From Ceratotherium simum simum (taxonomy: Eukaryota > Chordata > Mammalia > Perissodactyla > Rhinocerotidae), in contig NW_004454166.1 of assembly GCF_000283155.1 (NCBI RefSeq), forward strand, positions 3,350,161 to 3,414,160: a stretch of DNA of 64,000 nucleotides, given 5' to 3'. A program made the translations under genes and the position numbers. Under the pieces are notes generated by a model, which did no database searches, was not told the DNA's origin, and saw only the letters and a program-made list of their open reading frames with translations. Each line of letters starts with the position of its first letter. Position 1 is the first letter of the stretch. Below are positions 1 through 10,659 of this stretch, in pieces.

Positions 1-500
1 GGCCTCATCATCTCCCCCTTGGAGCACAGGCAGGGCCCTCTGCTCCCAGGCCTGCTCCATCCTCTCTGCTGGTCACCTTCCCTTCAGGGTGATCTCCCTA
101 AATGAAAAGCTGATCATGTCACTCTGCTCAAAGACTTTCACAGCCCTCCACGGCCAAAGGCACTTAGTTCAAATTCCTTTACCCGGCCTCCCGGATTGGT
201 CCCCCCACACCTGGCTGGCCTCACCTCTCCCTGCCTGAACTCCTCTCTCAAGGAGCATCTCAGCTCTGCCCACCTTTGCTCACCAGCTCTCCTCCTGGAC
301 TGGCCGCTCCGTGGGGAGCACCCTCTCACCTCGCCTTCCAAAGCTCAGCTCAGATTTCCCTTTCTGCCCCAAATCCTCCCCGATCCCAGCAAATAGGACT
401 GGCCACTTCCTCCCTGTGCCCGTGGACCTCACACACACTTCTATAACATCACCAGTACTGGCAGTGCCCAGACTCCTGGCTGTCATACAGCACACAATTC
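1..500 (+). mobile_element. L2 LINE fragment, 3' part
   Basis: Pyrimidine-rich sequence follows the 3' region of L2, a CR1-clade LINE. It includes 'gatcatgtcactctgctcaaagac', split here as gatcatgtcactctg then ctcaaagac, followed by the Pro/Ser/Leu-coding stretch and the 'cagctcagatttccc' segment. It is degraded and carries no usable reading frame. The left end is cut by the window. Confidence 0.65.
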
Positions 501-1989
501 CCCCAAAAAAATCAGTATGCCAACATATGTCAAATTTTATTTTCTCAGGCAAGGACATTAAAGAATAAAACAAAATGAACAAACAAATCCCAACATCTTC
601 CATCACCACGATTTAATTTTCAAAAGGACATGATAACAAGGAAGGAGGAGGAGGGAGAGGAGAAGAAAAGGAAGAGCACCATCTCCCAGTCAAGGATGCT
701 CTTTCATAGAACAGCACTGTTAGCTCCAGGAAGAACGCATCCATATTTGTCTCATGTCACCATGGTCTGCAAAAGCTCTGGCAAGGCCAGTATGGGCCAA
801 GGGCTGGTCACTGTGAGCATTTCCAGTTGTCACATCTCCCATGGGAGACTGTGAGCCCCCGAGGGTGAGGCTGAGCTGGAAGATGCTCAGCATGTTCACG
901 GATGAACAGATGTGCAGGCGTGGCTGCCCAGGGCAGCGGGCGTCAGGGCCTCCCCGCTCCCCGGCTCCCTGGAAATGTGATTTCCAGTAACACACCGTGA
1001 CAAAACGGTCCAGCCACAGGGAAGGCCCCTGGCTGGGCTGCTGAGTTGGTTCTAGAAAGATTTTACTTGAACAACTGCTCTTTCTAATATCGCTCAGGAA
1101 ACACTCCTCACAATAATAATAAAATACGAGCAAACCTGCCCAAGCAGTTGGGAACAATTCGCAGTTGTTAATTAATTCAATGGGAGAGGAAAAACCTGGA
1201 GGAGAGGGAACCAAATCTCTCACAAAGATGCTTGGGGTTTGTTTTTTTTTAGCAACTACCTTGTACCTGCCACAGTTTCTACTTTCCTTTAACACCCCCA
1301 CACAGACACTGGATTCCACAACGTGGGGGGCCACAATCTGTAGCGGACAGTCCAGACCCTACAACCAGAGCAGGCACGGCCCTTGGTGCAGCTAGGCGGC
1401 CTCTCTGGGGCTCAGCATCCTCACCCACAAAGTGCCGTGACTCCTTGACTACCGGCCTCCTCGAGCTGTAGGGAGGGACAGCCAAGACGCTGGATGACAC
1501 AGGCTCTGGAAAACTCCAGATGCAAGGGAGTGCTGCCAGAATGATTGTTGTTGTTGTTGCTAATAAAGACTGCTAATAAGTGTGGACTAAGAAACGGGTT
1601 GTAGGTAGACAAACCCCCCGCTCTCTCTGGCCTGTCGCGTGCCCCACACTTCATTTCATCCGCCCAGCCATTCCCTGTTTCAGGGACACAGGCTAGATCC
1701 CCGAAGGCTGTAGATAATTCTTCCAGCAACTTCTTCCTGGCCTGCTGCAACCAAGATCTGAGTGGACCTTCTCCAGCAAAGGATTTGATCTGGAACAACT
1801 TTTCCACTGTGTTTCCTCAACAGCCAACGTTCATTCATGCTGGGGAGAGGAGGAATTTAATATTTCTAATGACTTCTTAGGGAGTAGTTTACTCCTGGAA
1901 ATTTCATAATTGATTTTTCATCCGGTTTCCCCTCACTCGGTATTATTCTCTCAAGACCCTTACTGAGCCTTCTGACTATAATTCTTTTC
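501..1989. other. No recognised gene or repeat
   Basis: Mostly unique sequence. It holds a purine-rich AGG/GGA tract at about 639-677 and a short GTT triplet run at about 1546-1560. Open frames on either strand are short or lack any recognisable domain. I see no convincing exon. Confidence 0.4.
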
Positions 1990-2115
1990 CTCCTCTTCAT
2001 ATTTCCGCTATGTTTGCTTTTTTGATCCTCCCTCAAGGGCAAAGATCATGCCTGCGATTTTGGCAACCCAGCCCTGTACCTGGCACATCAGTGGTGCTAA
2101 GCCAATGCACTGGGA
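1990..2115 (+). mobile_element. L2 3'-end fragment (weak)
   Basis: The stretch 'aagggcaaagatcatg' followed by 'ctgtacctggcacatcagtgg' follows the end of L2 (gagggcagggaccatg, then cctggcacatagtagg). It is short and diverged, so MIR or chance similarity is possible. Confidence 0.35.
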
Positions 2116-2529
2116 ACAAAGACCAGAAGACGAAATTATTTCCGCTGCCCATGCTTTCTCTAACTGCAGCGCAGAAATCCCAACTGGGTCAGGATAAGAA
2201 ACTGGCCCAAAGCTGATTAATTTTGCAAAACAGACTTTCCAGGGTAGCAGACAAGATCTTCAGAAAGAATACTCTGATTTTTACTTCCCACTGAGAGCTT
2301 CAGGGGCCATAATTAGAGCAGCATGGAGCACCAGACTCAACTCCAGTTCACTAAGTCCCAAGAACCTTCTCACCAACACATACAAAAATAACACCCCGTT
2401 CCGTTTGAAAATAGCACCTCAGATTCAGATGGGCGCTCTCTCAGTGTGTTCTGTGCATTTTTGAGGAGCTCTGTTTGGCTCAGTTTTGACAACTAGAAGC
2501 TGGGGCATGGAGGCTCCCCAGGCACAGGG

Positions 2530-2682
2530 TGGTGGACCACTGCATCAGAACCACCTGGGGGGCTCGTTAAAACGCCTCTTCCCAAGCTTTATTCCAGACC
2601 ACCAAATAGAAATCTCTAGGGCTGGTCCATTTTTAATTAGCATCCTTGATGATCCGGATGCACACTCAAGTTTGAGATGCCA
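2530..2682 (+). mobile_element. MER5-type hAT miniature element
   Basis: 'gcatcagaaccacctgggggg' (here through 2562), then 'gctcgttaaaac', then 'cactcaagtttgaga', follows the order of the MER5A non-autonomous hAT DNA transposon (catcagaatcacctgg, cttgttaaaac, tttgagaaccactg). The terminal inverted repeats are decayed and no clear 8-bp target duplication remains. Confidence 0.5.
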
Positions 2683-2859
2683 ATTCATTTCTCTGCCAAG
2701 GAGCTTTACTCAGCACACCGCCCCCAGGTCCCCCACCCCCCCATTGCACATTTATTTACGAGCAACTATTTCTGCAGGACAGGATATCAGCGGGGCTTTA
2801 TGGGATCCCAAAGACTGCAGACTCTCCAAAGTTCTCAGGGTCTTGATCTGTAGCCCAAT

Positions 2860-3074
2860 GTTCCCCTTACTCTTGCTGCAATGGCCACCAGCCACCCTTT
2901 AGGCTCCTACAATCTCCTTTTGTTCCAAACGACCATGTTTTCCAAGCTTCACTCTTCCATCTGTAACACGCAGAAGGCTGGGCACAGGACAGGCCCTCAG
3001 ATATTGCTTGTTGATTGCCCAACGCTTGGCAACACCTTCATAGATTGGAACCAGTCACTGGAAGGTCATTCCTT
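2860..3074 (+). mobile_element. L2-like 3'-end fragment (weak)
   Basis: 'gctgggcacaggacaggcc' followed by 'tcagatattgcttgttga' resembles the L2 terminus (tgcctggcacatagtagg, then tcaataaatatttgttga). The upstream similarity is poor, so only the last 100 bp or so carries weight. Confidence 0.35.
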
Positions 3075-3362
3075 AAATATGCATTTATTGAATGCTAACT
3101 GAATACTAGTACTGACAACAACAATCATAATAATAATGTTAGTGATAAGATTCCTTACATAAAGCCCTCTCCAGTTTACAAAGACATGTCATAGTTTCCC
3201 TTTCACTCTCACAGTCACCTGTAACACTGCCAGGACAAACATGATCATACACACTTTACAAATGGGAAACTGGGGCTCAGAGAGGTTAAGTGACCTTCCT
3301 GAGGACCCACAGCTAGTTGGTTGCAGAGTTGGTGCTCAGTCCAGACCTCCTGACTCCCAGGA
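3075..3362 (-). mobile_element. MIR SINE
   Basis: The reverse-strand MIR signature is clear: a T-to-A rich tail side with 'aataataatgttag', then 'aaatgggaaactgggg', 'ctcagagaggttaagtgacc' and 'acccacagctagttgg'. These match the reverse complement of the MIR core ending at the tRNA-related head. Confidence 0.75.
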
Positions 3363-3369
3363 ATCAATC

Positions 3370-3600
3370 ATTCTTCCCTGATCCAATAAACAATACTGAG
3401 CACCCACTACGGGCCATTCATCACACTGCTGCTGGGGACAGAAGAGCCAAGACCTCGTGGTCGCTGCCCTCCTGGTCTCCCAGCCTTGTCGCCCTGAATG
3501 ACAGGAGCAGTAGTCAACAAGGAGACAAGACACGTACATGGGAGGGTGACGAGGAATAAGAGAACAGGGCAGGCATGCTGATGAGACAGACCAGGGCAGC
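3370..3600 (-). mobile_element. L2 LINE fragment
   Basis: 'caatactgagcacccactac' then 'gctgctggggacagaagag' and 'cctggtctcc' follow the reverse complement of the L2 3' end (tattgagcacctactatgtg, then gctggggatacagcag). It lies directly beside the antisense MIR. It is diverged. Confidence 0.45.
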
Positions 3601-3789
3601 AAGGCCTGAGCAGGGAGGTGTGGTGCAACAGAGGGGACAGACGGCTGTCCCTGGGCTGGCATGTCCCCACACCGCCCTGCCAGCCTCAGGTGCTGCGAGC
3701 CCTGCAACGCGGAAGGCCAGGGGGAAGCACAGCTCTCAGCGTGAACAGGGGCATTTTCCAGAAAGCATGGAGCAAAGGGGTCCGGTGTA

Positions 3790-3960
3790 CGCGGGACTTC
3801 TCCAGGGCCTTGTTACAGATCTGCAGCAGGCCAGTCACCGCTCTGAGCCTCGGCTGCGTTCTCACCTTGGGGTCATGGCCCCTGCCACCTGCCAGGGTCA
3901 CAGTGACCTGCCTTACATGGCTGGTGGGATGCCCACAAGGACGTGATTGGGAGACTCACA
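3790..3960 (+). mobile_element. MIR-like fragment (weak)
   Basis: 'gcaggccagtcaccgctctg' then 'agcctcggctgcgttctcacc' is reminiscent of the MIR core (gcaagtcacttaacctctctgagcctcagtttcctc). CpG-rich and diverged. It could be unique sequence. Confidence 0.35.
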
Positions 3961-4149
3961 AGCCCAGCCATCACAAGGTCAGCAGTCACCCGGATTCCTC
4001 GGGGGGCCAAAGGTCCCCCGCTTTTCTTAATTTATCTTCCAGGGGTCTAGAGATTGCTGCTGCTGTCTGGGGCTATGGCGAGGGGTGTCTCTACGATGCC
4101 CTGCCCCTTTCAAATCTTCCTTTAACTTGGGCTTCAAACCACGTGACAG

Positions 4150-4335
4150 TTGACCAGCCATGAGCTCCGGGCACGTCACTTACCCTCTCAGCACCCATTT
4201 TTTCATCTGTAAATGGGATAATGGGACCTACCCTCCCAGAGCTGCTATGAGGATCAAATGAGTAAATAAATATAAATCGCTTAGAACAACGCCTGGCACA
4301 TCATAAGCATTATGTGCCTGCTATCATTATTTTTC
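4150..4335 (+). mobile_element. MIR SINE
   Basis: Good MIR match: 'gggcacgtcacttaccctctc', split as gggcacgtcac and ttaccctctc, then 'ttcatctgtaaatgggataa', 'gaggatcaaatgagtaaa' and 'cgcctggcacatcataagc'. The order covers the core and the tail. Confidence 0.8.
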
Positions 4336-4479
4336 TTTTATTACCACTTTCCATTAAAAAAAAGCGCAAACATGCACAAGCAGAGAAGGCGACTGAAACA
4401 GAATCATTTCTTACACAACCATTGTTCCGACCCCTCCAGAAGGGCATCCCAGACACCCTGGACTTTGGCCCTTTCCAGC

Positions 4480-4665
4480 CCCTCTGCCACCTGCTGCAGG
4501 CATCTACATCACAGTCATTTGCACTTGTCACTTCCCAAACATAACCATCTTTTCCTCCCTCTACACCTTTGCTCCCCAATCCCCCTCCCAATTTCTTGCA
4601 CCTGGAATGCCCTTTCTCTTCCATCCACATAATCTGAAGCCTACCCAAGTGTCAAGTGAAAGTGG
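4480..4665 (+). mobile_element. L2 LINE fragment
   Basis: 'cttgcacctggaatgccc' followed by 'tttctcttcc' matches the L2 segment encoding the C-terminal tail and 3' UTR (ctgcctggaatgcccttcc). The fragment is short and truncated at both ends. Confidence 0.5.
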
Positions 4666-5344
4666 GGTGGGAACAGGTCTCCTGACTTTTGACTGGGTGA
4701 TTTCCCCACATACCACTGCGCATACCCCTCCCAGCCATAACCCAACTGGACGGGCTGGGCCATTAAGTCCCAAGCAGGGAGGGGGCAAGACAGGGCTTGA
4801 CAGGCAGGGCTCCAAGGTGGGAGTCTGGCAGCGAGGAGAGCGTGGTCCAGGGGACAGTGCCGAGGGCGGCAGGCTGCAGCCTCCGGTTCTGCCCCCTCAG
4901 GAGGGCAGGGCTGCGGGGAGTGGCCTGGGGTAGACCGGGGCTCCAGGCTACCTGGGTGCCAGTAGCAGGGCTTTGGTCCTCAGCGTCATTGTGACTTCCT
5001 CCCAGCTGCCTGCTAAGTCTGCGTGGGCACCGAGGGCCCAGAGCCAGTCCTCAGGGCCAGCGGCCTGGACAGTGGGGCTGGTGGTTCTGAAGAAGACTGG
5101 CCACTCCAGGGCTGAGGGGCTTTTCCCACGTGTTGAAAGAGCAGGGAAGCTGCGGGTGGGGTCTTGATGCTCAGAACCCCAGACCCGGAGGCTAGACTTA
5201 GCAACGAAGAGGAGATAGAGGGTGTGGACATCGGAGGCTGCGGCTCCCCATGTCCCCAACCAAACTCCTGTCCTCCCTCCATCTCATCTCAGTGGGCAGC
5301 CCCCCCTCCTCCCATGCATCCAGTGCAGGGAACAGTGCAGCCAG
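4666..5344. other. No recognised gene or repeat
   Basis: GC-rich unique sequence. CpG is not dense enough to call an island by eye. Overlapping short open frames on both strands show no domain and no splice-site logic. Confidence 0.4.
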
Positions 5345-5609
5345 CCGGTTAGGAGCAAGGGCTCTAGAGCCAGACTGCCTGGGTTCAAATCCCAGCTCTG
5401 AGGCTTCGTGGGACGTGACAGTGGGCAAGTCTGACCTCTCTGAGCCTCAGTTTCCCTGCCTATAAAGAGGGGATGACAACAGTACCTTCCTCATAGGGTT
5501 GCCATGAGATCTAAATGAGCCGGGACACCTGAAGCAGTTGGGCCACAGCACCCGGCCCGCCGCCAGCACCACACAAGTGCCAGCCTACACAGCCGTTATC
5601 CTTAAGCAC
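5345..5609 (+). mobile_element. MIR SINE
   Basis: A nearly complete MIR. The tRNA-derived head reads 'tagagccagactgcctggg' and 'ttcaaatcccagctctg', followed by 'ctctctgagcctcagtttcc' and 'catagggttgccatgaga'. The box B-like 'ggttcaaatcc' is retained. An MLT1 LTR follows immediately. Confidence 0.85.
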
Positions 5610-6074
5610 TGTAGTGGGCTGCATGGTGGCTGTAAAAAGATATGTCCATGTCCTAATTTCTGGAACCTGTGAATGTTACCTTACATGGTGAAAGAATGAA
5701 TATTACCTTATATGGCAAGAGATGTGCTTAAGTTAAGGATTTCGAGAGGAGGTGCTTATCCTGGAATATCAGGTGGGCCCTAAATCTCATGAGGGAGGCA
5801 GAGGGAGATTAGACAGACAGAAGAGGAGGAGACAGTGTGAAGACGGAGGCAGAGACTGGAGTGACAGTGACCACAAGTCACGGAATGCCAGCAGCCCCCA
5901 GGAGCTGGAAGAGGCAAAGAACTGACTCTCCCCTAGAGCCTCCAGAGACAGCACGGCCCTGCTGACACCTTGATTTCAGACTTCTGGCCTCCAGAACTGT
6001 GAGAGAATAGATTTCTATGTCTTCAGCCACCCAGTCTGTGGTACTTCGTACAGCAGCCCCTGGAAATTAACACA
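5610..6074 (+). mobile_element. MLT1-type MaLR solo LTR
   Basis: Starts TGTAGTGGGCTGCATGG and ends at 'gaaattaacaca'. Between these are the MLT1 landmarks in order: 'atgtccatgtcctaa', 'aacctgtgaatgttacc', 'cctagagcctccagag', 'ctgctgacaccttgatt' and 'cctccagaactgtgagag'. This is a long terminal repeat of a nonautonomous ERVL-MaLR element. No internal region is attached. A 5-bp target duplication is not obvious. Confidence 0.85.
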
Positions 6075-6077
6075 GGT

Positions 6078-6577
6078 GCATCCTCGACATAACCCTGCCC
6101 CACACCTTCCACTCCTTTCTCAAGTCTCTCAAATCCAGCCATTCCTCTCCATCTCCTCCAGCACCAACATGGTCCACCCACTGCCTCCAAGGCTATTCCC
6201 ATCCCCACCCATTCCACTCAGCAGCCACGCTGACATTCCTCAGGCCCTCCCACATCAATCCAGGAAGAAGACGGCAATAAAGACAAAACCCTGCCCATGG
6301 CCTACAAGGCACCACATGGTCTGACTGCTGCCACCTCCTCTACCTACCTTGTCCCACATTCGCCCTCATGCCCCAGGCTCCAGCCACAGTCCCTCTTATG
6401 CACCACGCTCTCCCCAGCCACAGCTACTGTCACCCTCACCCCTTCCCTGACCTATGTAATTCCTATTTGAGCTTCCCCAGCAATGAAGACTGTCAGGGAT
6501 TCCTTCATCTCATCCCCAGTGCACCCAAGGAATGGATCAATGATGGATGAATGAATGAATGAATGAATGATATGTGT
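6078..6577 (+). mobile_element. L2 LINE fragment with 3' terminus
   Basis: The C-rich coding-end segment of L2 ('ctacaaggcaccacatgg', 'cgccctcatgccccaggctc', 'ccagccacagt') leads into 'cttcatctcatccccagtgc'. It ends in the (ATGA)n tail at about 6549-6572, the usual L2 3' terminus. Frames are broken. Confidence 0.75.
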
Positions 6578-6714
6578 AGGCACAGCTAATTGGACAAGGT
6601 TTATAAACCTAAGCCATAGGCTAGCTGCTGACCTGTAACCTTGCAGGTCAAGGAACAATGAGCTGGCAAGGCAGAGATTTCCTCTCTTGAGATTCTGGAC
6701 TTGGAAATGTTAAG

Positions 6715-6937
6715 AAAATGAGGAAATGCTCTCAGAGCACACATCACTTCCTTATGGAGACCTCCCCAAACTTGGTGAGGTCCTCCATTACATACGCTCC
6801 ACAATCGTGTACCTCATCCTCATGGCCGTGGTCACAATACATCTGTCTCCCACACTAGACCCCAAGTTTCATGCCAGTCTTGTTCACCACTGCATCCCTA
6901 GCACGCCCAAGGTATGAATGAATGAATGAATGAATGA
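6715..6937 (+). mobile_element. L2 3' end with (AATG)n tail
   Basis: 'ctagaccccaagtttcatg' then 'ttcaccactgcatccctagc' matches the L2 3' UTR (actagaatgtaagctccatgagg, then ttcaccgctgtatccccagc). It ends in five ATGA/GAATG units at about 6914-6937. It is a second, separate L2 copy after the one ending at 6577. Confidence 0.75.
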
Positions 6938-7159
6938 TTGACGGAGGAACTATGTGAGTCCATCTCATGACGTAGCTCACAGATGCACATACAGGAGAAC
7001 GGATCCCAGAATCAAGGAGGTGGGGAACAGACATGCTCGGTTTCTACTTGATCCATCTAAACCCACCTTCTAGGCTCTATCCTGCCTAAGAGAGAGGGAA
7101 ATGTGCAGTGTTCATGGAAGCAGCCACGTGGGGAGAGGACAGGCCACCATATCCCACGA

Positions 7160-7480
7160 GTTCTAGCTGCAAAACCTGGAGCTGTTCAGCCTGGAGAAGA
7201 GCTCACTTGAGGCCCAGTCGTGACCTCCACACTCTGATGGGTTGTTGAAAGCAGAGAGCACAGATGTGGTCTATTTGGTTCCAGAAGAAAAAATTAGGAC
7301 TAGGATTGGGGGAGGCAGGGCAGAGAAGCTATAAAGAGGCAGATATCAACTGAAAAAGAACCACTTTTTAAAAACCAGGGCTATTCAGAGATGGAATGAA
7401 GAGGTGGCAGGCCAGCCATTCCTGGAGGTGTCCAGCACGAGATGCCCACCTGTGGGACAGGTATTGGAGGGATCAAAGCT
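7160..7480 (+). mobile_element. CR1/L3-like LINE 3' fragment
   Basis: The order 'gttcagcctggagaagag', 'aaaattaggactaggatt', 'cagatatcaactgaaaaag', 'agatggaatgaagaggtgg', 'ttcctggaggtgtccagc' follows the conserved 3' region of CR1/L3 LINEs (agcctggagaagag, gcagaactaggacc, atggaatgggctgcc, tcactggaggtgttcaagc). It is a very old insertion. Confidence 0.65.
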
Positions 7481-8049
7481 CTGGAAGCCCCCTTCTAACC
7501 CTGAGAGTCGGAGCTTTTGTTCTCACTTCACAGTTATGTACATTCTAATATGCTGTCACACCCTCATCTGTTCCCTGGAGAACGTGACAGGCATAGTTTT
7601 ATGAAGAAAGTACACATAGGAATCCTAGCCAAGGTGCTATCGCAAATTAAATTCACATTTTGAGGCCCCTCCCTCCCCACCATACCAAACACATAGCAAT
7701 GATAGCCAAAATACAAAAATAGAAAATTTAAAAATATAACATTACTCAAAAATAAGATAAAATTCTCAACGAAAAAAGAAAACCAATGTGGTAAGTGGAG
7801 AGGAAGCTGCAGGCTTGATGGGCTCTGGATGCAAAAACAGCCAAAGGAACCGGCAGTGAGAATTCTCCAGGACAACAGAGACTCACAGCATCCCCAGGAA
7901 AGGCAGGGGCAGAGCCACCGCCTTTTCAAAGGGGAACCAGGGTCCAGCTCACTGTTGGAAGCAAAGCAGGTAGGGAACCGCAGGCCACACGATGCTGCTC
8001 ACACTCAGGGTGTGAAGATGAGGAAGCAGAACAGAATGACGGACTGCGT
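7481..8049. other. No recognised gene or repeat
   Basis: An A-rich part at about 7680-7790 could be an old LINE fragment, but I cannot place it. Frames here are short and shared with no known family. Confidence 0.35.
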
Positions 8050-8240
8050 GCAAAAATGGCCCTAATTATTCAGCCCTTCCTGCACCCACGGCCTTTGTGG
8101 TATGAGTCTGCAGCTCCTCTCATCAAAAGGTGGAATCTACTTTCCGACCTCTTGAATCTGGCCTGGACGTGTGACCTGATTTGGCTAACAGAAAACAATG
8201 GAAGTGACAGTAAGCTGGCTCCAGGCACCGGCCTCAAGAG
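8050..8240 (+). mobile_element. MLT1-type LTR, 5' part only
   Basis: 'ctcatcaaaaggtggaatct', 'gacctcttgaatctggcc', 'tggacgtgtgacctgatttg' and 'ggcctcaagag' match the first 190 bp or so of the glycine/asparagine-poor MLT1 subgroup (tcatcaagaggtggagtcta, ccttgaatctgggctgg). The 3' half is missing: an L1-like sequence follows. Confidence 0.65.
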
Positions 8241-8244
8241 CTAC

Positions 8245-9480
8245 CAGAAAAAGACAATTTATAATAAATCAATAAACAAGCGGACAGCAGACTTCTCATC
8301 AGCAACAAGAGATCCAAAAGACAAAGTTCTGAAGGTCAATAACTGTTTGCCTAGAATTCTATACCCTGCTAAACTATTACTCAAGAATGAGAAGAAAACA
8401 CAGACATGTTAAGACATCCAAACATTAAGAGAGTTGACCCCACGCTTGACCCCCACCACATGCACTGAGTACCACTTAAGAAGGAACTCAGGAGGGGCCG
8501 GCCTGGAGGTATAGTGGTTAAGTTCGCACGCTCGGCTTCAGCTGCCCGGGCTTTGCAGTTTTGGATCCCAGGTGCGGACCTACACACTGCTCATCAAGCC
8601 GTGCTGTGGCGGCGTCCCACATATAAAATAGAGGAAGATGGGCACAGATGTTAGCTCAGGAAAATCTTCCTCACCAAAAAAAAAAAAAAAGAGTGAACTC
8701 AGCAAGAAGAAAAGTGAATACAGAAGAAGGAATGGGATTCAAAAAACAATGGTGAGCAAAAACATTGGTAAAATTTGTTGGCAAATTTAATTATTAAAAA
8801 ACAAAAATGATAACTAAAAAAATTTTAATTAGTGGAACCAAAATCTCTAGGAAACAGTAAGAAATATAGAGCGAGAATTTAGTGGGTTGTTAGACGTTGT
8901 TACATTTCTTATCAGATTCAGTAAAGGAGAAAGCTACTGAGTAGCTTTAGATTTTAGTAGAAAAAAGAAATATAATTTAGAATGTATGCTAAAATGTTAA
9001 CGGCATAACCACGTCAGCAGAGGGAAAAAAGGGGATAGCAGAAGGAATACCCAAAATAAGACTGTACAAATATGTCAGCAATCACAATAAATATAAACCA
9101 ATTAAAACCACCTATTAAAAGACCAACTAAAATGAGTATAACAAAATGGGATGCAGAATGTTATGTACAGTATGATGTTGATATAAAGCTTAAAAAATAC
9201 TATCTATTGTTTATGGACATGTACATCTGTAGTAAAAGATAAAAATAGAGATGGGAAAAACACAACCAACTTCCAGACAGCTGTTATTTCTGTGGAAGGA
9301 ACGAGGGAAAGAAATGGGAATGAGGAAGGGTAAGGAGGAGGCTCTGGCTGCATTTGCAATGCTTTAGCTCTTTGAAAAATGAGATCTGGAGGGAAAATAT
9401 TCATTTTTCAAATCCAAGTTGTAGGTATAAGCTATATGGTAGCTATATTGTTTTTGCTTTCTGTATGTTTGAAATAGTCT
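8245..9480 (+). mobile_element. Old L1 3' region, split by an ERE
   Basis: 'tgcctagaattctatacc' and 'ctgctaaactattactcaag' match the distal L1 3' region. A-rich sequence resumes after the SINE at 8691 and runs to 'tgtttgaaatagtct'. I recognise the left arm better than the right. The element belongs to the old L1M group. No ORF2 is intact. Confidence 0.6.
8494..8690 (+). mobile_element. ERE-family SINE (perissodactyl)
   Basis: tRNA-like head 'ggggccggcctgg', box A-like 'tagtggttaagttcgc', box B-like 'ttttggatccc', then 'ctcatcaagccgtgctgtgg' and 'agaggaagatgggcacag', and a 15-A tail. The flanks share 'gaactcag' (8484-8491 and 8695-8702) as a short target-site duplication. It sits inside an older L1. 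The single-unit form lacks the second 'ggaggattggc' module. Confidence 0.85.
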
Positions 9481-9868
9481 AGTATGGTGGTCTAGTGGTT
9501 AAGATTCGGTGCTCTCACTGTCACAGCCTGGGTTCTTTTCTCACTCAGGGAACCACACCACCCGTCTGTCGTTTGTCATACTGTGGCGGCTGTGTGTTGC
9601 TGTGATGCTGAAAGCCCTGCCACCGAGATTTCAAATACCAGCAGGGTCACCCATGGTGGACAGGTTTCAGTGGAGCTTCCAGACTAAGATAGACTAGGAA
9701 AAACGACCTGGTCACCCACTTGCAAAAAAATTGGCCATGAAAACCCTATGAATAGCAGTGGAGCACTGTCTGATACAGCACCAGAAGGTGAAAGGATGGT
9801 GGAAAAAAGACAGGGCGGGGTTCTGCTCTGCTGTCCACAGGGTTACTAGGAGTTAGAACTGACGAACA
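9481..9868 (+). mobile_element. tRNA-Glu-headed SINE with RTE-like body
   Basis: Positions 9485-9552 read as a decayed tRNA-Glu(CTC). Box A TGGTCTAGTGG (9488-9498) is intact, then come GATTCGG, GCTCTCAC with anticodon CTC, and TCAGGGAA. A genomic CCA follows at 9553-9555. Most differences from tRNA-Glu are C-to-T or G-to-A at former CpG sites. Box B is degraded (ggttcttttct). The body has 'cagcagggtcacccatgg', 'tggaccaggtttcag'-like sequence and 'agcttccagactaagatag'. It ends in 'ggagttagaactgac' (9849-9863), the tail style of SINEs mobilised by RTE LINEs. It is not a functional tRNA gene. Confidence 0.75.
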
Positions 9869-9887
9869 ATATTTTGTGATATGTTTT

Positions 9888-9952
9888 AAAGTTGGAAGGA
9901 AGGAGGAGAGAAGTAAGGAAGGAAAGAAGGGAGAGAGGGAAGGAAGGAGGAT
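9888..9952 (+). repeat. GGAA/GGGA purine-rich simple repeat
   Basis: Imperfect GGAAGGAAGGAGG-type tract just downstream of the tRNA-Glu SINE. It is probably an expanded A-rich tail region or an independent microsatellite. Confidence 0.8.
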
Positions 9953-10020
9953 TAACCACATCTTTGACTTTCTGTGTCCTGATGCTTGGACATCTGGGTC
10001 TTGTTGACCCTGCAGGGACT

Positions 10021-10040
10021 GCCCGCCCCCCGCCCCCCCC
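10021..10040 (-). repeat. C-tract, potential minus-strand G-quadruplex
   Basis: C runs of 3, 6 and 8 are separated by single G bases, giving long G runs on the minus strand. A related tract lies at 10316-10335 with runs of 8, 5 and 5. Confidence 0.5.
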
Positions 10041-10494
10041 AGGGTTAGCCAATTCCTAGGGATAGTAAACAACCAGCCCATGAGTCTTTTACGCAAACCA
10101 ATCCAGAGCCCATACTCCCCATCACCTTACTGGGCTCTCACACTTCCGACCACTGTCCACCTGCCCTGCTCACCCCAGGGCAGGTACCAGACAACCGGGA
10201 CAGCCCCTCAGCCCAGAGCCTGCTGAAGTTACTCCCACCAGCCAGTCTGAGGCCGTTTACCCTGCTCGCCTGTTCCTTCCCGTGGAAACCACAATAAAGG
10301 CTCGTGTCCATGCTTCCCCCCCCACCCCCGCCCCCTGACCAAGCAAACACCTTCCCCACGTAGCGCTGCACGGCGTCCCCGCCTCCTGCTTCTAGGGGAC
10401 CCTGAGTGTAAACTCCTTCCTTCATGACAGTCATTTCCACGTCTGCATGTCTCACTATACCTGATCAGAACAAATCCCCGGGACCCTAAAACAG

Positions 10495-10548
10495 GAAAAG
10501 GAAGGAGGAAGAAAGGGAGGGAGGGAGGGAGAAAGGGAGGAAGACATA
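10495..10548 (+). repeat. GGGA/GAAA purine-rich simple repeat
   Basis: Repeated AGGGAGGGAGGGAG and AAAGGGAGG units. Low-complexity sequence without coding sense. Confidence 0.8.
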
Positions 10549-10659
10549 ATACATGAAGATCAGCCCTACAGAACCTGACCAGGAATGGAGACCATGACCT
10601 CAATCCAGGCAGGGGCTGGCTCTTTTTAATCCAGGTCTCAGTGATTTTATTGCCCAGAA

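Noticed and set aside
720..1334. 204-codon minus-strand frame
   Set aside because: No domain, no sensible exon boundaries and a competing frame on the other strand.
9481..9555. A functional tRNA-Glu gene
   Set aside because: Box B and the acceptor pairing are lost, CCA is encoded, and the sequence continues into a SINE body.
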